Positions 1 through 7,813 of a stretch of 64,000 nt of DNA are shown here, piece by piece (position 1 is the first letter of the stretch; every line of letters starts with the position of its first letter). The stretch spans positions 195,134 to 259,133 of the forward strand of contig NZ_NHOC01000005.1 of assembly GCF_002157465.1 (NCBI RefSeq). The letters run 5' to 3'. This DNA is from Butyricicoccus porcorum (lineage in GTDB: Bacteria; Bacillota; Clostridia; Oscillospirales; Butyricicoccaceae). A model generated the notes under the pieces. The model was given only the letters and a program-made list of their open reading frames with translations, was not told the DNA's origin and ran no database searches. A program made the position numbers and the translations under genes.

Positions 1-12
1 TGCTCTTTCCAT
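1..12 (-). CDS. atpE: Start of a truncated gene, probably ATP synthase subunit c
   Basis: Only four codons (M-E-R-A) are inside the window. An AGGAGG ribosome binding site lies just upstream (about 20-25) and the gene follows atpB on the same strand. Subunit c normally follows subunit a in Firmicutes atp operons, so the name rests on position, not on sequence. Confidence 0.5.
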
Positions 13-139
13 AATATTTTCCTCCTGAAATTATCTGAATGTTGAATCTCCAAGAAACGGTTTGCCGTCATGCGGCATATGGTTCTCTCCACACATTGCC
101 GCATGCCGCAAAAGCATGTTGAAACGGTGTGTGTGCTCC

Positions 140-877
140 TCATTCGTCCGATGCAGCGGATGCAACGAACTGCATAGTCAGCATACAGAAGATGTATGGC
201 TGAACGCAGCCGGAGAAGCAGGTAAAATAAACGTTGAGCACAGCGGGAATACCGATTTGCAGAATCGGTATTGCGCTCAGGGATCCTGGCAGCCAGAACA
301 GGACTGCCTTGCTCACCGCGCCGAGTGCCGCATACAGCAGCAGGCCGATGACGTAGCCGGATACGATGTTTGCGAAGTGACGCAGAGCCATGGACACCGG
401 CGTTGCAATCTCACTGATGATGTTCATCGGTGTCATGACAAAAATCGGTTCCGTAAAGCTCTTCAGGTAGCCGCCAAACCCCTTTGTCTTGATTTTGTAG
501 TATGTGATGAGGACAAAGACCACAATACTCCATGCGAGAAACGTGTTCAGGTCATTGGTCGGCGAATATGCACCGGTCAGGCTCATGAACGAGCTGACAA
601 CCGACATACTCAGGATTGCGGCAATGAACGGAACAAAATCGTCCCAGCCTTCACCCATGCTGCCTCTGACCAGATTCTGCGCCATCTGAACAGCCATCTC
701 GGCGACCGTCTGACGTTTGGTCGTTGCATGAACCTTCAGCCCGCGGGTCAGCCAGATACACACGCCCACGATGATAATCATTGCAATCCAGGCATTGACG
801 ACAGTCTGCGTCACCGGATAGTTGATCCCGGGAATCGTATAGTATATTTTGGCACCAGCGATGGATATATTATCCAT
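140..877 (-). CDS. atpB: F0F1 ATP synthase subunit a
   Basis: This is the membrane stator subunit a (245 aa, usual bacterial size 230-270), which forms the proton or sodium half-channels beside the c-ring. Hydrophobic segments are visible at about 28-45, 82-102, 112-128 and through the C-terminal half. The segment around ALRHFANIVSG carries the essential arginine of the family (Arg166 here), followed by the expected long C-terminal helices. It is third in a minus-strand atpZ-atpI-atpB-(atpE) order and only 3 bp from atpI, so it is surely co-transcribed. The start is preceded by a GGAGG-type site. Proton versus sodium specificity cannot be told from subunit a alone. Confidence 0.97.
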   Translation of the reverse strand: MDNISIAGAKIYYTIPGINYPVTQTVVNAWIAMIIIVGVCIWLTRGLKVHATTKRQTVAEMAVQMAQNLVRGSMGEGWDDFVPFIAAILSMSVVSSFMSLTGAYSPTNDLNTFLAWSIVVFVLITYYKIKTKGFGGYLKSFTEPIFVMTPMNIISEIATPVSMALRHFANIVSGYVIGLLLYAALGAVSKAVLFWLPGSLSAIPILQIGIPAVLNVYFTCFSGCVQPYIFCMLTMQFVASAASDE

Positions 878-880
878 GAA

Positions 881-1291
881 TCATTCTTCCTCCTTTCTGC
901 GAAAGATAGGCAGGGTTTTGGCGTAAATGATGAGTTTTGGAAAAAACAGCGGAAGCACAACCGCAACCCAGTTGAAATAGGGCAGCTTGATGCCCACAAT
1001 CACGACTACCGCCAGCAGGAGCAGCCGTCTGGTATGCGAATTCTGAATGACCAGCTTGGCTTCCTCCGGGGTATCCCGCTGCACCGACTTCTGGACTGCA
1101 AGCGCCATCAGGAAAAACTCCAGAATAGCAAACCCGCCGCCCAGCAGGGTTCCAAGCAAAACTGTGTAGTCAAACTTGCCGATAACCGCAAAAAAAATCA
1201 CCATGATGACGCTCATGACGGTAACACCGATGGCGATATCCCTGCTCTCGTGTTTGACTGCCGGTTCAATCTTGATATTCCTCACCACCAA
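881..1291 (-). CDS. atpI: ATP synthase subunit I-like membrane protein
   Basis: This is a 136-aa protein with four hydrophobic stretches (about 22-42, 45-68, 90-105 and 108-122) and a basic C-terminus (IFRRKEEE). In the AtpI family such proteins assist c-ring assembly in the membrane. The assignment rests on size, topology and position directly upstream of atpB; sequence in this family diverges strongly. Its stop lies 3 bp before atpB, consistent with translational coupling. Confidence 0.8.
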   Translation of the reverse strand: MVVRNIKIEPAVKHESRDIAIGVTVMSVIMVIFFAVIGKFDYTVLLGTLLGGGFAILEFFLMALAVQKSVQRDTPEEAKLVIQNSHTRRLLLLAVVVIVGIKLPYFNWVAVVLPLFFPKLIIYAKTLPIFRRKEEE

Positions 1292-1318
1292 TCACGTTAA
1301 AATTCACCTGCGCCGGGC

Positions 1319-1564
1319 TCATTCCCTGTGCTGTTTCTCTCCGCGCCGTTCAATCATCTTCCACGTCCGCCAGACGTTGACTGCCGCGCCGCCCATGCCG
1401 AGCAGCAGCGCAATGGCCATGATCCACAGTCCGAGATTCAGCCGGTTCCGAAGCCAGTCCGCCGCATACAGGCAAAGCAGAGGCGGCACAACCACAGAGA
1501 GTCCGAGCTGTGTCAGAAGCGCAAGATTCTCCGCACATTCCCGCAGGATCTGATGCTTATCCAC
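1319..1564 (-). CDS. AtpZ/AtpI-family small membrane protein
   Basis: This 81-aa protein has two predicted membrane helices (about 15-35 and 45-65) and a charged tail. It matches the layout of the AtpZ (ATPase gene 1) family, found as the first gene of many clostridial atp operons and proposed to act with AtpI in assembly or magnesium/calcium handling. The gene opens the operon: a strong promoter lies about 60 bp upstream and atpI follows after 27 bp. Function is inferred from position and size. Confidence 0.7.
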   Translation of the reverse strand: MDKHQILRECAENLALLTQLGLSVVVPPLLCLYAADWLRNRLNLGLWIMAIALLLGMGGAAVNVWRTWKMIERRGEKQHRE

Positions 1565-1624
1565 CCTGTCCTCACAATCCTTTCCGAAACATGCGCAAAA
1601 TTTACTCTTCTTCAGGTTGCCTTC

Positions 1625-1653
1625 ATTATATCAACTCATAACCAAAAGTTCAA
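1625..1653 (-). promoter_or_regulatory. Promoter of the ATP synthase operon
   Basis: On the minus strand TTGAAC is followed after 17 bp by TATAAT, a near-perfect SigA-type promoter about 60 bp before the first atp gene. Confidence 0.8.
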
Positions 1654-1825
1654 CCGTCTTTTATACATTTTAGTGTGCACGCGCCCGTCCGTCTGTGAAA
1701 TTTTTACCAATCTGTACAACTTTCTCCGGCGTTTTGTGCCAGAGAGTGACACATTCTGATGTATTTGATTTTCTGTCTCCTCCCCAATTGTACCCCTCCC
1801 CCCGGAAAAGTATGCAAAAGATTAC
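1654..1825. other. Intergenic region between pyrE terminator and atp promoter
   Basis: This stretch separates the pyrE terminator from the atp promoter. It is richer in A and T than the genes. I see no ORF, tRNA or convincing hairpin in it. Confidence 0.5.
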
Positions 1826-1862
1826 CAAAAAGCGCCGCTCCGGCGGAAACCCGGAGCGGCGC
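1826..1862 (-). terminator. Rho-independent terminator of pyrE
   Basis: A 12-bp GC-rich stem (GCGCCGCTCCGG paired with CCGGAGCGGCGC) is followed on the minus strand by a run of five T. It ends 13 bp after the pyrE stop codon. Confidence 0.9.
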
Positions 1863-1875
1863 AGGCGCTTGTGAA

Positions 1876-2538
1876 TTAGAAAACACAGTATTTTTCCATA
1901 TAAGATTCCATCAGCGGGAGAATGGACGCATACTCCGCCTGTCCCTGCAGATATTCATGGATATCACGGACATCGATGAGCGAATGCACGCGGATGCCGA
2001 ATTCCTCGCCGACCTCCATGACAGCGGTCTTGCCGGGGGTCTGGCCGACCTCACAGCGGTTGACCGAAATGAACATATCGGTTACCTTGACGTCAGCCGC
2101 GCCGTACAGCACCGGCAGTGTCTCGCGGATTGCGGTGCCCGCCGTGATGACGTCTTCGATGATGACAATGCGGTCGCCGTCCGCCGGCTTGTAGCCGACC
2201 AGGCTGCCGCCCTCGCCGTGGTCCTTCGCTTCCTTGCGGTTGAAGAAGAACGGCTTGTCAATGCCATAGGTGCGCGCCAGCGCGCCTGCAACCGAGGTCG
2301 CCAGCGGGATACCCTTGTATGCCGGGCCGAACATCGCGTCAAAATCTTCCCCGATGGTCTCCTTTACCATAGCGGCATAGAACTCGCCCAGTTTGGACGA
2401 CTGCAAACCGGTCTTGTAGTTGCCCGTGTTCACAAAATACGGCGTGTTGCGTCCGCTTTTGGTGACAAAGTCGCCGAAACGCAGCACATCCGCGCTCATC
2501 ATAAATTCAATAAATTCCTTTTTTGCCGGTGTCAGCAT
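1876..2538 (-). CDS. pyrE: Orotate phosphoribosyltransferase
   Basis: This enzyme condenses orotate with PRPP to give orotidine 5'-phosphate, the fifth step of pyrimidine synthesis. The 220-aa length fits the family. The PRPP-binding motif is clear (VIIEDVITAGTAIRE, about residues 125-139), as is the catalytic-loop region RKEAKDHGEGG (about 97-107). The gene stands alone, without other pyr genes, and ends at a strong terminator. The leader is short and shows no PyrR attenuator. Confidence 0.96.
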   Translation of the reverse strand: MLTPAKKEFIEFMMSADVLRFGDFVTKSGRNTPYFVNTGNYKTGLQSSKLGEFYAAMVKETIGEDFDAMFGPAYKGIPLATSVAGALARTYGIDKPFFFNRKEAKDHGEGGSLVGYKPADGDRIVIIEDVITAGTAIRETLPVLYGAADVKVTDMFISVNRCEVGQTPGKTAVMEVGEEFGIRVHSLIDVRDIHEYLQGQAEYASILPLMESYMEKYCVF

Positions 2539-2617
2539 GGAAATCAGTCCTTCCTGATTGATGTTGCTTCCAGTATATCAGAAATCCATGGGCAGGACAA
2601 GAAAAACCGGCTTACAG

Positions 2618-3388
2618 TCACTCAAATGCCCCGATTTGATACAGCATGCCCCCTACTGCTACGGCAATGACAGCCAACAGTACCGCACCAAAGGCAAGCA
2701 GGCCGCCGATCCTCGCCGGTCTTCTTTCACGTGAGAACAGGATTTTCACCAGGCTGTACAGCATATAGCCCGCGGAAACAATCGCAAATGCTTCCAGCAT
2801 CAGAAGTGCATTCTTGAACCCGCCCCGAAGCCCGTCTTTCGGCAGGATATAAAATGTATACAAAAACCAGTTCAGCAGCACGTAAAAACCAAACGACACA
2901 ATCGCGCCCTTGGTATAGGAGCCTTGAATGGAAAATATGCCCCATGTCTTTTCAAAATAATTCTTCTGGTAGTCCTCCAGAATATCCCCCATCACATCAC
3001 GGAACTTCTTGCCTTGCTGTTCGCGCTGCCGGATCAGTTCATCATATGTATCCACGGAAAGTGTCTCTATGCTTTCCTCCCGCTCCTGCATGATATCACA
3101 CAGCTCCAGTGAGCCCTGCAATTGTTCCAGCCGTTCCTGTAACGCCTGTTTTGTCTGCTGTACCGCATCCTGTAAAGCCAGTTCACCATTCAATATCGCC
3201 TGAATATCCTCGATGGACATATCCAGCCGCCGGAGCAGGATAATCTTCCGCAGGGTCTCCACATCCTCCTCGGAATAATCGCGGTAGTTGTTGCCCTGCC
3301 GTTCCGGATGTACAAGGCCCTTGCTCTCATAAAACCGGATATTCGCACGGGCAAGCCCGGTTCTTTCCTCAATCTCCTTGATTTTCAT
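2618..3388 (-). CDS. MerR-family regulator with C-terminal membrane helices
   Basis: The N-terminus is a MerR winged-helix domain: MKIKEIEERTGLARANIRFYE is split by the usual turn, and a YRDYSEEDVETL segment follows (about 35-46). A glutamine-rich coiled coil comes next (about 75-110). From about residue 160 the protein becomes hydrophobic, with three likely membrane helices (about 165-185, 195-215 and 230-250). A conventional MerR would end with a soluble effector domain, so this one is probably anchored in the membrane and may sense an envelope signal. Length is 256 aa. It lies between rpiA and pyrE; its target genes are unknown. Confidence 0.85.
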   Translation of the reverse strand: MKIKEIEERTGLARANIRFYESKGLVHPERQGNNYRDYSEEDVETLRKIILLRRLDMSIEDIQAILNGELALQDAVQQTKQALQERLEQLQGSLELCDIMQEREESIETLSVDTYDELIRQREQQGKKFRDVMGDILEDYQKNYFEKTWGIFSIQGSYTKGAIVSFGFYVLLNWFLYTFYILPKDGLRGGFKNALLMLEAFAIVSAGYMLYSLVKILFSRERRPARIGGLLAFGAVLLAVIAVAVGGMLYQIGAFE

Positions 3389-3465
3389 GGCTGTCTCCCT
3401 CCTTCCTTTCCCTATCTTACACGTTCAAGCTGGTTTACAGTCAAGCCTTTTCTCCAAATTCCCGG

Positions 3466-3500
3466 TAAAAAACAGCCGGCAGGGAATCCCACCGGCTGTC
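3466..3500 (-). terminator. Terminator of rpiA
   Basis: The stem ACAGCCGG/CCGGCTGT is followed on the minus strand by a run of T. It ends 15 bp after the rpiA stop codon. Confidence 0.85.
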
Positions 3501-3515
3501 AAACGCAATATAGAC

Positions 3516-4205
3516 TTATCTGTTCGGGTTCTGGATGGTCTGGATGCCGTCCGGGCCTGCGGAAATGATGATATCCGTGCGGTTCAGGAAGAAGCCGGTT
3601 TCCAGAACGCCGAGCGTGCCCTTGAGGAAGGCTTCCATTGCGGCATAATCCTTGCCGAACTTCGAGTTGGTATACTTGGTGTCAAGGATGTAGTTGTGGT
3701 TGTTGGTCTCGTAGATCGAGCCATCCTTGTTCATGCGGAGTACCGGCTCAAAGCCTGCCTCCTGCATCTTCTTGACAACGTGCTTGTAGCCAAACGGCAG
3801 AACCTCTACCGGCAGGCCGAACGCGCCGATCTCATCGACCAGCTTCGCGCTGTGGCAAACCCAGATGTTGTACTTTGCACTGGAAGCGACAATCTTCTCG
3901 CGGAACAGTGCGCCGCCGCCGCCCTTGATGCCGTTGAACTGCGGGTCGACCTCATCGACGCCGTCGATGCAGATATCCAGCTCCGGTGCATCGTTGGTGT
4001 CCAGCAGCTCGATGCCGAGGCTCTTCGCCTGCTCGGTGGAGGCATCCGACGTGGAAACACACTTGATCTTCAGGCCTTCCTCCTTGACACGCTGACCGAG
4101 CTTCTCAATCAGGTAATATGCCGTAGAACCGGTGCCAATGCCGACCAGCATGCCGTCCTTGACATATTTTGCAGCTTCGTAGCCTGCCATCTGCTTTTCA
4201 TTCAT
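3516..4205 (-). CDS. rpiA: Ribose-5-phosphate isomerase A
   Basis: This enzyme interconverts ribulose 5-phosphate and ribose 5-phosphate in the non-oxidative pentose phosphate pathway. The 229-aa product has the family's GTGSTAYYLIEKL phosphate-binding start (about 24-36) and the DGVDEVDPQFNGIKGGGGA active-site segment (about 87-105, catalytic Asp and Glu). A longer frame extends upstream to 4577, but the ATG at 4205 has a GAGGTGAG site at correct spacing and gives the normal family length. A promoter and a terminator bracket it as a single-gene unit. Confidence 0.97.
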   Translation of the reverse strand: MNEKQMAGYEAAKYVKDGMLVGIGTGSTAYYLIEKLGQRVKEEGLKIKCVSTSDASTEQAKSLGIELLDTNDAPELDICIDGVDEVDPQFNGIKGGGGALFREKIVASSAKYNIWVCHSAKLVDEIGAFGLPVEVLPFGYKHVVKKMQEAGFEPVLRMNKDGSIYETNNHNYILDTKYTNSKFGKDYAAMEAFLKGTLGVLETGFFLNRTDIIISAGPDGIQTIQNPNR

Positions 4206-4269
4206 TTCGCTCACCTCATAAACATTCAATAATTTGTCAAACCAATTCCTGCTTGATTTCTCTTTTCCT

Positions 4270-4299
4270 ATTGTAATACACGCGGCTGCCGGAGTGCAA
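4270..4299 (-). promoter_or_regulatory. Promoter of rpiA
   Basis: On the minus strand TTGCAC is followed after 18 bp by TACAAT, about 65 bp before the rpiA start. On the other strand a TATACT at 4355-4360 is a possible -10 for the lipid-kinase-like gene. Confidence 0.65.
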
Positions 4300-4398
4300 T
4301 AGATTTCCTGCTTTTTCTTACACAGAAAAACAACACACTTACCCATTTTTGTGTTATACTGTAACCACAGAGGAGCGCATGAGAGGGGAGGTATCCGC

Positions 4399-5205
4399 AT
4401 GGAGCATATTTTTCTGTTATGTGCGGCAAAGCCGCACAGGCAGGCAGACAGCCGACTGGTTGCGCGCATCCGCACAGCAGCCGCGCAAACCGGTGCGCTG
4501 TGTCTGATCCGCGAATGCCGCAGGCCGGGCGACATTGCATCCGTCATCTGCCGCGATGCGGCGCGCGGCGGCGCCATGCGGTTTTATGTATGCGGCAGCG
4601 ACGCAGACCTGTGCGCCGCTGCGCGTGTTGCCTCCGGCTTTTCCAACGCGGAAATCGGCATTATTCCGGATGCACGGGGCTGTGACTTCGCGCACAGCTA
4701 TCCACATGCCGATTTTTCCAGCCCGCTGGCACAGCTGCGTGCCACGCCGCGGGCTGTCGATATGATCGACTGCAACGGGCAGCGCTTCCTCAGCTCAGTG
4801 CGCATCTGTTCGCCCGGCACCCTCAGCCGTGCCGGAGGGCAGCTCTCCCCGCCGGTATCGCTCGCCGCCGCCTGTGATGACGGGTCCTTGCTGACTGGAG
4901 CCTTTGTGGTTGCCGCAGTCGGCAACAGCGCCCATTCCGGCAGGAAAACCCTCTTCCGGTACGCCGACCCATCTGACGGGCAGCTTGACCTCACGTTGCA
5001 GCGCAGCCTTCCGCCGCGCGGTACGGCGGCATTCATCCGCAAGCAATTCCGCCGCCTCACACTGATTCCACATCAACCGCTGTATGTCTGCGGCGACGGA
5101 CAAAACTTCCGTGCGCTGCGCCTGTCGTTTACCGCAGTGCCCGGCTGTGTGCGTTTCCTGATCCCGGCGGCGCGGACGCATCACCTTCCGATTCAGCTCA
5201 CATGA
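4399..5205 (+). CDS. Degenerate diacylglycerol/sphingosine kinase-like protein
   Basis: This 268-aa protein follows the fold order of YegS/DagK lipid kinases: an alternating N-terminal domain, a segment resembling the glycine-rich loop (RFYVCGSDADL, about 61-71), then IGIIPDARGCDFAHSY (about 85-100), which matches the family's IPLGTGNDFARS, then a beta-rich C-terminal half. The catalytic GGDGT motif has become CGSDA, so kinase activity is doubtful; it may be a pseudoenzyme. The start at 4399 has a GGGGAGG site. The 3' end overlaps the convergent ferredoxin gene by 13 bp. Confidence 0.65.
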   Translation: MEHIFLLCAAKPHRQADSRLVARIRTAAAQTGALCLIRECRRPGDIASVICRDAARGGAMRFYVCGSDADLCAAARVASGFSNAEIGIIPDARGCDFAHSYPHADFSSPLAQLRATPRAVDMIDCNGQRFLSSVRICSPGTLSRAGGQLSPPVSLAAACDDGSLLTGAFVVAAVGNSAHSGRKTLFRYADPSDGQLDLTLQRSLPPRGTAAFIRKQFRRLTLIPHQPLYVCGDGQNFRALRLSFTAVPGCVRFLIPAARTHHLPIQLT

Positions 5206-5378
5206 ATGACCAGAACCGGACAGCCTTCTGCGGCTGCCTGTACGTCCTGCTCTTCCGCCGCATCCGGCTGGCGGATGACCTGTGCCAGTCCGTCTGACGC
5301 CATTTCAAACACCGACGGACAGGTTCCGGCACACTGGCCGCAGGCAATACAGCCCGCTCTGTCAATTTCTACCTTCAT
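5193..5378 (-). CDS. Small [4Fe-4S] ferredoxin
   Basis: This is a 61-aa ferredoxin of the single-cluster type. Cys10, Cys13, Cys16 and the distal Cys53 (EGCPV) are the expected ligands of one [4Fe-4S] cluster; Cys20 is an additional cysteine followed by proline. Such proteins carry low-potential electrons in anaerobes. It lies 19 bp downstream of the thioredoxin gene and is probably co-transcribed with it. Its 3' end overlaps the convergent gene by 13 bp. Confidence 0.9.
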   Translation of the reverse strand: MKVEIDRAGCIACGQCAGTCPSVFEMASDGLAQVIRQPDAAEEQDVQAAAEGCPVLVIHVS

Positions 5379-5397
5379 AACCAGACCCCTCCTCTCA

Positions 5398-5715
5398 TCA
5401 AATCTGATCCAGCATGCGCAGGATGGCTTCCTTGCTGTGCACGCCGGTCACGGACGCCGCAGGTTTTCCGCTGCGGAACAGCATCACGGTCGGAATTGAG
5501 CTGATGTGGTACAGGCTCGCCAGCTGCGGGTCATGATCAACATTGATTTTACACACCCGCACCGCGTCGGTTTCCGCTGCAATTTCCTCCACAACCGGCT
5601 CCAGCTTGCGGCATGGGCCGCACCAGTCCGCCCAGAAATCCACCAGTACCGGTTTTTCGGCGCGCAGCACCTGCTCCTGAAAGCTGTCTGTTGTCACGGC
5701 AATCGGCTGATTCAT
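5398..5715 (-). CDS. trxA: Thioredoxin
   Basis: This is a standard 105-aa thioredoxin with the redox motif WCGPC (Cys32 and Cys35) and the cis-proline in SIPTVMLF (about 73-80). The ATG at 5715 is preferred over the one at 5721 because the AGGAGG site sits almost on top of the upstream codon. No thioredoxin reductase lies next to it; the neighbouring ferredoxin hints at a small redox operon, possibly with a ferredoxin-linked reductase elsewhere. Confidence 0.96.
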   Translation of the reverse strand: MNQPIAVTTDSFQEQVLRAEKPVLVDFWADWCGPCRKLEPVVEEIAAETDAVRVCKINVDHDPQLASLYHISSIPTVMLFRSGKPAASVTGVHSKEAILRMLDQI

Positions 5716-5831
5716 CGCCATTCCTCCTCCGCCCGCCATCCGGCGGGCGGTTTTAGTTTTCCCGTTTTTGCACATGCTATCCATTCGCCCGCCGCAGCAC
5801 AGGCTTTTTTTCGTTTTTCGCACATTTTCTG

Positions 5832-5859
5832 TTCCACGAACGCACACCTGTGGTATAAT
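5832..5859 (+). promoter_or_regulatory. Promoter of the NSS transporter gene
   Basis: An excellent TATAAT (5854-5859, preceded by TGG) has a weak TTCCAC 16 bp upstream. The transcript would carry a leader of about 110 nt before the start codon. Confidence 0.6.
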
Positions 5860-5927
5860 AGACCAAACCCATGCCCAATGCGCCCAGATCTGAGGCAAAC
5901 CCTGGGGCATGTGAGGAATTTTTACCG

Positions 5928-5976
5928 CATGGCACACGCCATGCGTACATGAAATTTAGGAGGGAATTTTTTCATG
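5928..5976 (+). promoter_or_regulatory. Structured leader with the ribosome binding site in a hairpin loop
   Basis: A strong hairpin (GCATGGC/GCCATGC, about 5928-5945) is followed directly by a second dyad. In it CATGAAA (5949-5955) can pair with TTTCATG (5970-5976), which contains the start codon. The AGGAGGG site lies in the loop. This arrangement suggests translational control; no known riboswitch class was recognised. Confidence 0.4.
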
Positions 5977-7329
5977 AGTAAAAAACGCAGCAGCTTTTCC
6001 AGCCGCATCGGCTTTGTCCTGGCCGCGGCGGGATCTGCCGTCGGTCTCGGCAACCTGTGGCGGTTTCCGTATCTGGCAGCCAAATATGGCGGCGGTACGT
6101 TCCTCGTCATTTATCTGATTCTCGTGCTCACCTTCGGCTATTCGCTGATGACGGCAGAGATCACTCTGGGACGCAAAACCCGTCTGAGCGCAGTCGGCGC
6201 CTATGGCAAAATCGACAAGCGGTTTAATTTCATCGGCCTGTTGTCCTGCCTCGTGCCGATTATCATCATTCCGTATTACTGCGTCATCGGCGGCTGGATT
6301 CTCAAATACCTCGGCGTATTTGTGACAGACGGTGCGAAAACCACAGCGGCAGACAGCTATTTTACCGATTTTATCACCAGCCCGCTTCAGCCTTACGTGC
6401 TGATGGTCATCTTCCTGACCATTACGGCAGTGATTGTCTCGTTCGGCGTCAAGCGCGGCGTTGAAAACGCCAGCCGCATCATGATGCCGCTGCTGATCGC
6501 GCTCTCTATCGCCATCTCGATTTATTCCATGACCCGTCCGGGCGCATGGGAAGGTGTAAAATATTACCTCACCCCGCATTTCTCCGATGTTTCGCTGAAC
6601 ACACTGCTCGGCGCACTCGGCCAGATGTTTTTCTCCATGTCGCTCGCCATGGGCATTATGATTACCTATGGCTCGTACATGATGGATGATACCGACATTG
6701 AAAAGTCGGTCTCTCAGATTGAAATTTTTGACACCGGCATTGCATTCCTTGCCGGCCTGATGATCGTCCCGTCTGTCTTCGCCTTTTCCGGCGGCGACGA
6801 GGAGGCACTCAACGCAGGTTCCGGCCTGATGTTCGTCACCATGCCGAAGGTATTCGCAAGCATGGGCTTCGGCACTGTCATCGGCATTGCGTTTTTCGTG
6901 CTGGTCTTCTTCGCAGCACTGACGTCGAGCATCTCGCTGTATGAAACCGTCGTCTCGATTTTCTGCGACAAGTTCCATATTTCGCGCAAGCTGTCCTGTG
7001 TCGTCACCTATGTCATCTGCCTTGTGCTGGGATTCTTCAGCGCACTGGGCTACGGCACACTGTCGGGCATTGCACCGCTCGGCATGAGCTTCCTCGATTT
7101 CTTCGATTTCATTTCCAACAGCATTTTGATGCCGACTGTCGCCTTGCTGACCTGCCTCTTCCTCGGCTGGATTGTGGGACTGGACACGATTTTGGATGAG
7201 GTCAAGAAAAATTCGTCCTTCAAGCGCGAGAAGATGTTCCGCGTCATGATGCGCTGGATTGCGCCGATTTTCCTCATTGCAATCCTCATCAGCTCGGTAC
7301 TCAGCGCGCTCGGCATCATCAGTATCTGA
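5974..7329 (+). CDS. Sodium-dependent transporter of the NSS (SNF) family
   Basis: This is a 451-aa membrane protein of the neurotransmitter:sodium symporter family, which imports amino acids or related amines with sodium. The signature first helix is present (FVLAAAGSAVGLGNLWRFPY, about 14-33), including the unwound sodium/substrate site residues. About 11-12 hydrophobic helices follow, matching bacterial members such as LeuT/MhsT in length. The substrate cannot be predicted. The gene is monocistronic, with its own promoter, a structured leader and a terminator directly after the stop. Confidence 0.93.
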   Translation: MSKKRSSFSSRIGFVLAAAGSAVGLGNLWRFPYLAAKYGGGTFLVIYLILVLTFGYSLMTAEITLGRKTRLSAVGAYGKIDKRFNFIGLLSCLVPIIIIPYYCVIGGWILKYLGVFVTDGAKTTAADSYFTDFITSPLQPYVLMVIFLTITAVIVSFGVKRGVENASRIMMPLLIALSIAISIYSMTRPGAWEGVKYYLTPHFSDVSLNTLLGALGQMFFSMSLAMGIMITYGSYMMDDTDIEKSVSQIEIFDTGIAFLAGLMIVPSVFAFSGGDEEALNAGSGLMFVTMPKVFASMGFGTVIGIAFFVLVFFAALTSSISLYETVVSIFCDKFHISRKLSCVVTYVICLVLGFFSALGYGTLSGIAPLGMSFLDFFDFISNSILMPTVALLTCLFLGWIVGLDTILDEVKKNSSFKREKMFRVMMRWIAPIFLIAILISSVLSALGIISI

Positions 7330-7348
7330 CCCCATTTCAGACAGTACA

Positions 7349-7381
7349 AAAGCCGCTCCGGAAAACCCGAAGCGGCTTTTT
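7349..7381 (+). terminator. Terminator of the NSS transporter gene
   Basis: An inverted repeat (AAAAGCCGCT..., loop GAAAACC, ...AGCGGCTTTTT) lies 20 bp after the stop. Almost the same sequence recurs at 7965-7998 and 9502-9535, on either side of the insertion sequence. Confidence 0.85.
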
Positions 7382-7622
7382 GCATATCCTGCCGTGTGTA
7401 CCCGTTTTGCTCACACGGCGCAGCACCGGACGAATGACGGGGATGGATCCTACGATCCGCATCCGCCCGGCGCGCCCGTGCGAGGAAAACAAAAAAACTG
7501 CCGTGCAGGGCTGTGAATGCACGGGGAGCACGCTTCACAGAAACACCCATAAGCAGTAGTCTATGCAGACGGCAGTCTGTATATTCCAAATGCATTGCGG
7601 AGCCGTCGCACTGCGCAAAGCG
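7382..7622. other. Gene-free stretch upstream of the tandem repeat
   Basis: I find no plausible gene here. The reading frames that exist are short, lack ribosome binding sites and have odd composition. Several short palindromes occur (for example GGATCCTACGATCC near 7445). It forms the first part of an accessory stretch that runs to the insertion sequence. Confidence 0.5.
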
Positions 7623-7799
7623 CTACAGGTTTTGCTGTCGGTACAGGCGGTCAGCTTTTCGATAAAAGGGGAGAATGCCCCTAAAAACGCTTGTATCCGG
7701 CAGAAAAAAGAGCTACAGGTTTTCCGGCGGCACAAGCGGTCAGCTTTTCGATCAAGGGGAGAGTGCCCCTAAAAATGCTTGTATCCGGCGGGAAAATAG
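7623..7799. repeat. Two tandem copies of a ~90-bp repeat
   Basis: Copy 1 is 7623-7712 and copy 2 is 7713-7799. Both begin CTACAGGTTTT and share CGGTCAGCTTTTCGAT, a small hairpin AGGGGAGA(A/G)TGCCCCT, and GCTTGTATCCGGC. They differ by scattered substitutions, so the duplication is not recent. The end of copy 2 supplies the -35 region of a promoter for the candidate small RNA. Confidence 0.75.
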
Positions 7800-7808
7800 C
7801 CTATAATA
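7779..7808 (+). promoter_or_regulatory. Candidate promoter of a small RNA
   Basis: TTGTAT (7779-7784) and TATAAT (7803-7808) are separated by 18 bp. No ORF with a ribosome binding site follows; instead a foldable region ending in a T run does. Confidence 0.45.
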
Positions 7809-7813
7809 AGTGT

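Noticed and set aside
26-139. An extra small gene between atpB and atpE
   Set aside because: The gap holds only the ribosome binding site and short untranslated sequence; no frame with a start and ribosome site is seen.
1565-2617. A PyrR attenuator or other pyrimidine control at pyrE
   Set aside because: The leader of pyrE is too short and has no anti-antiterminator/antiterminator set.
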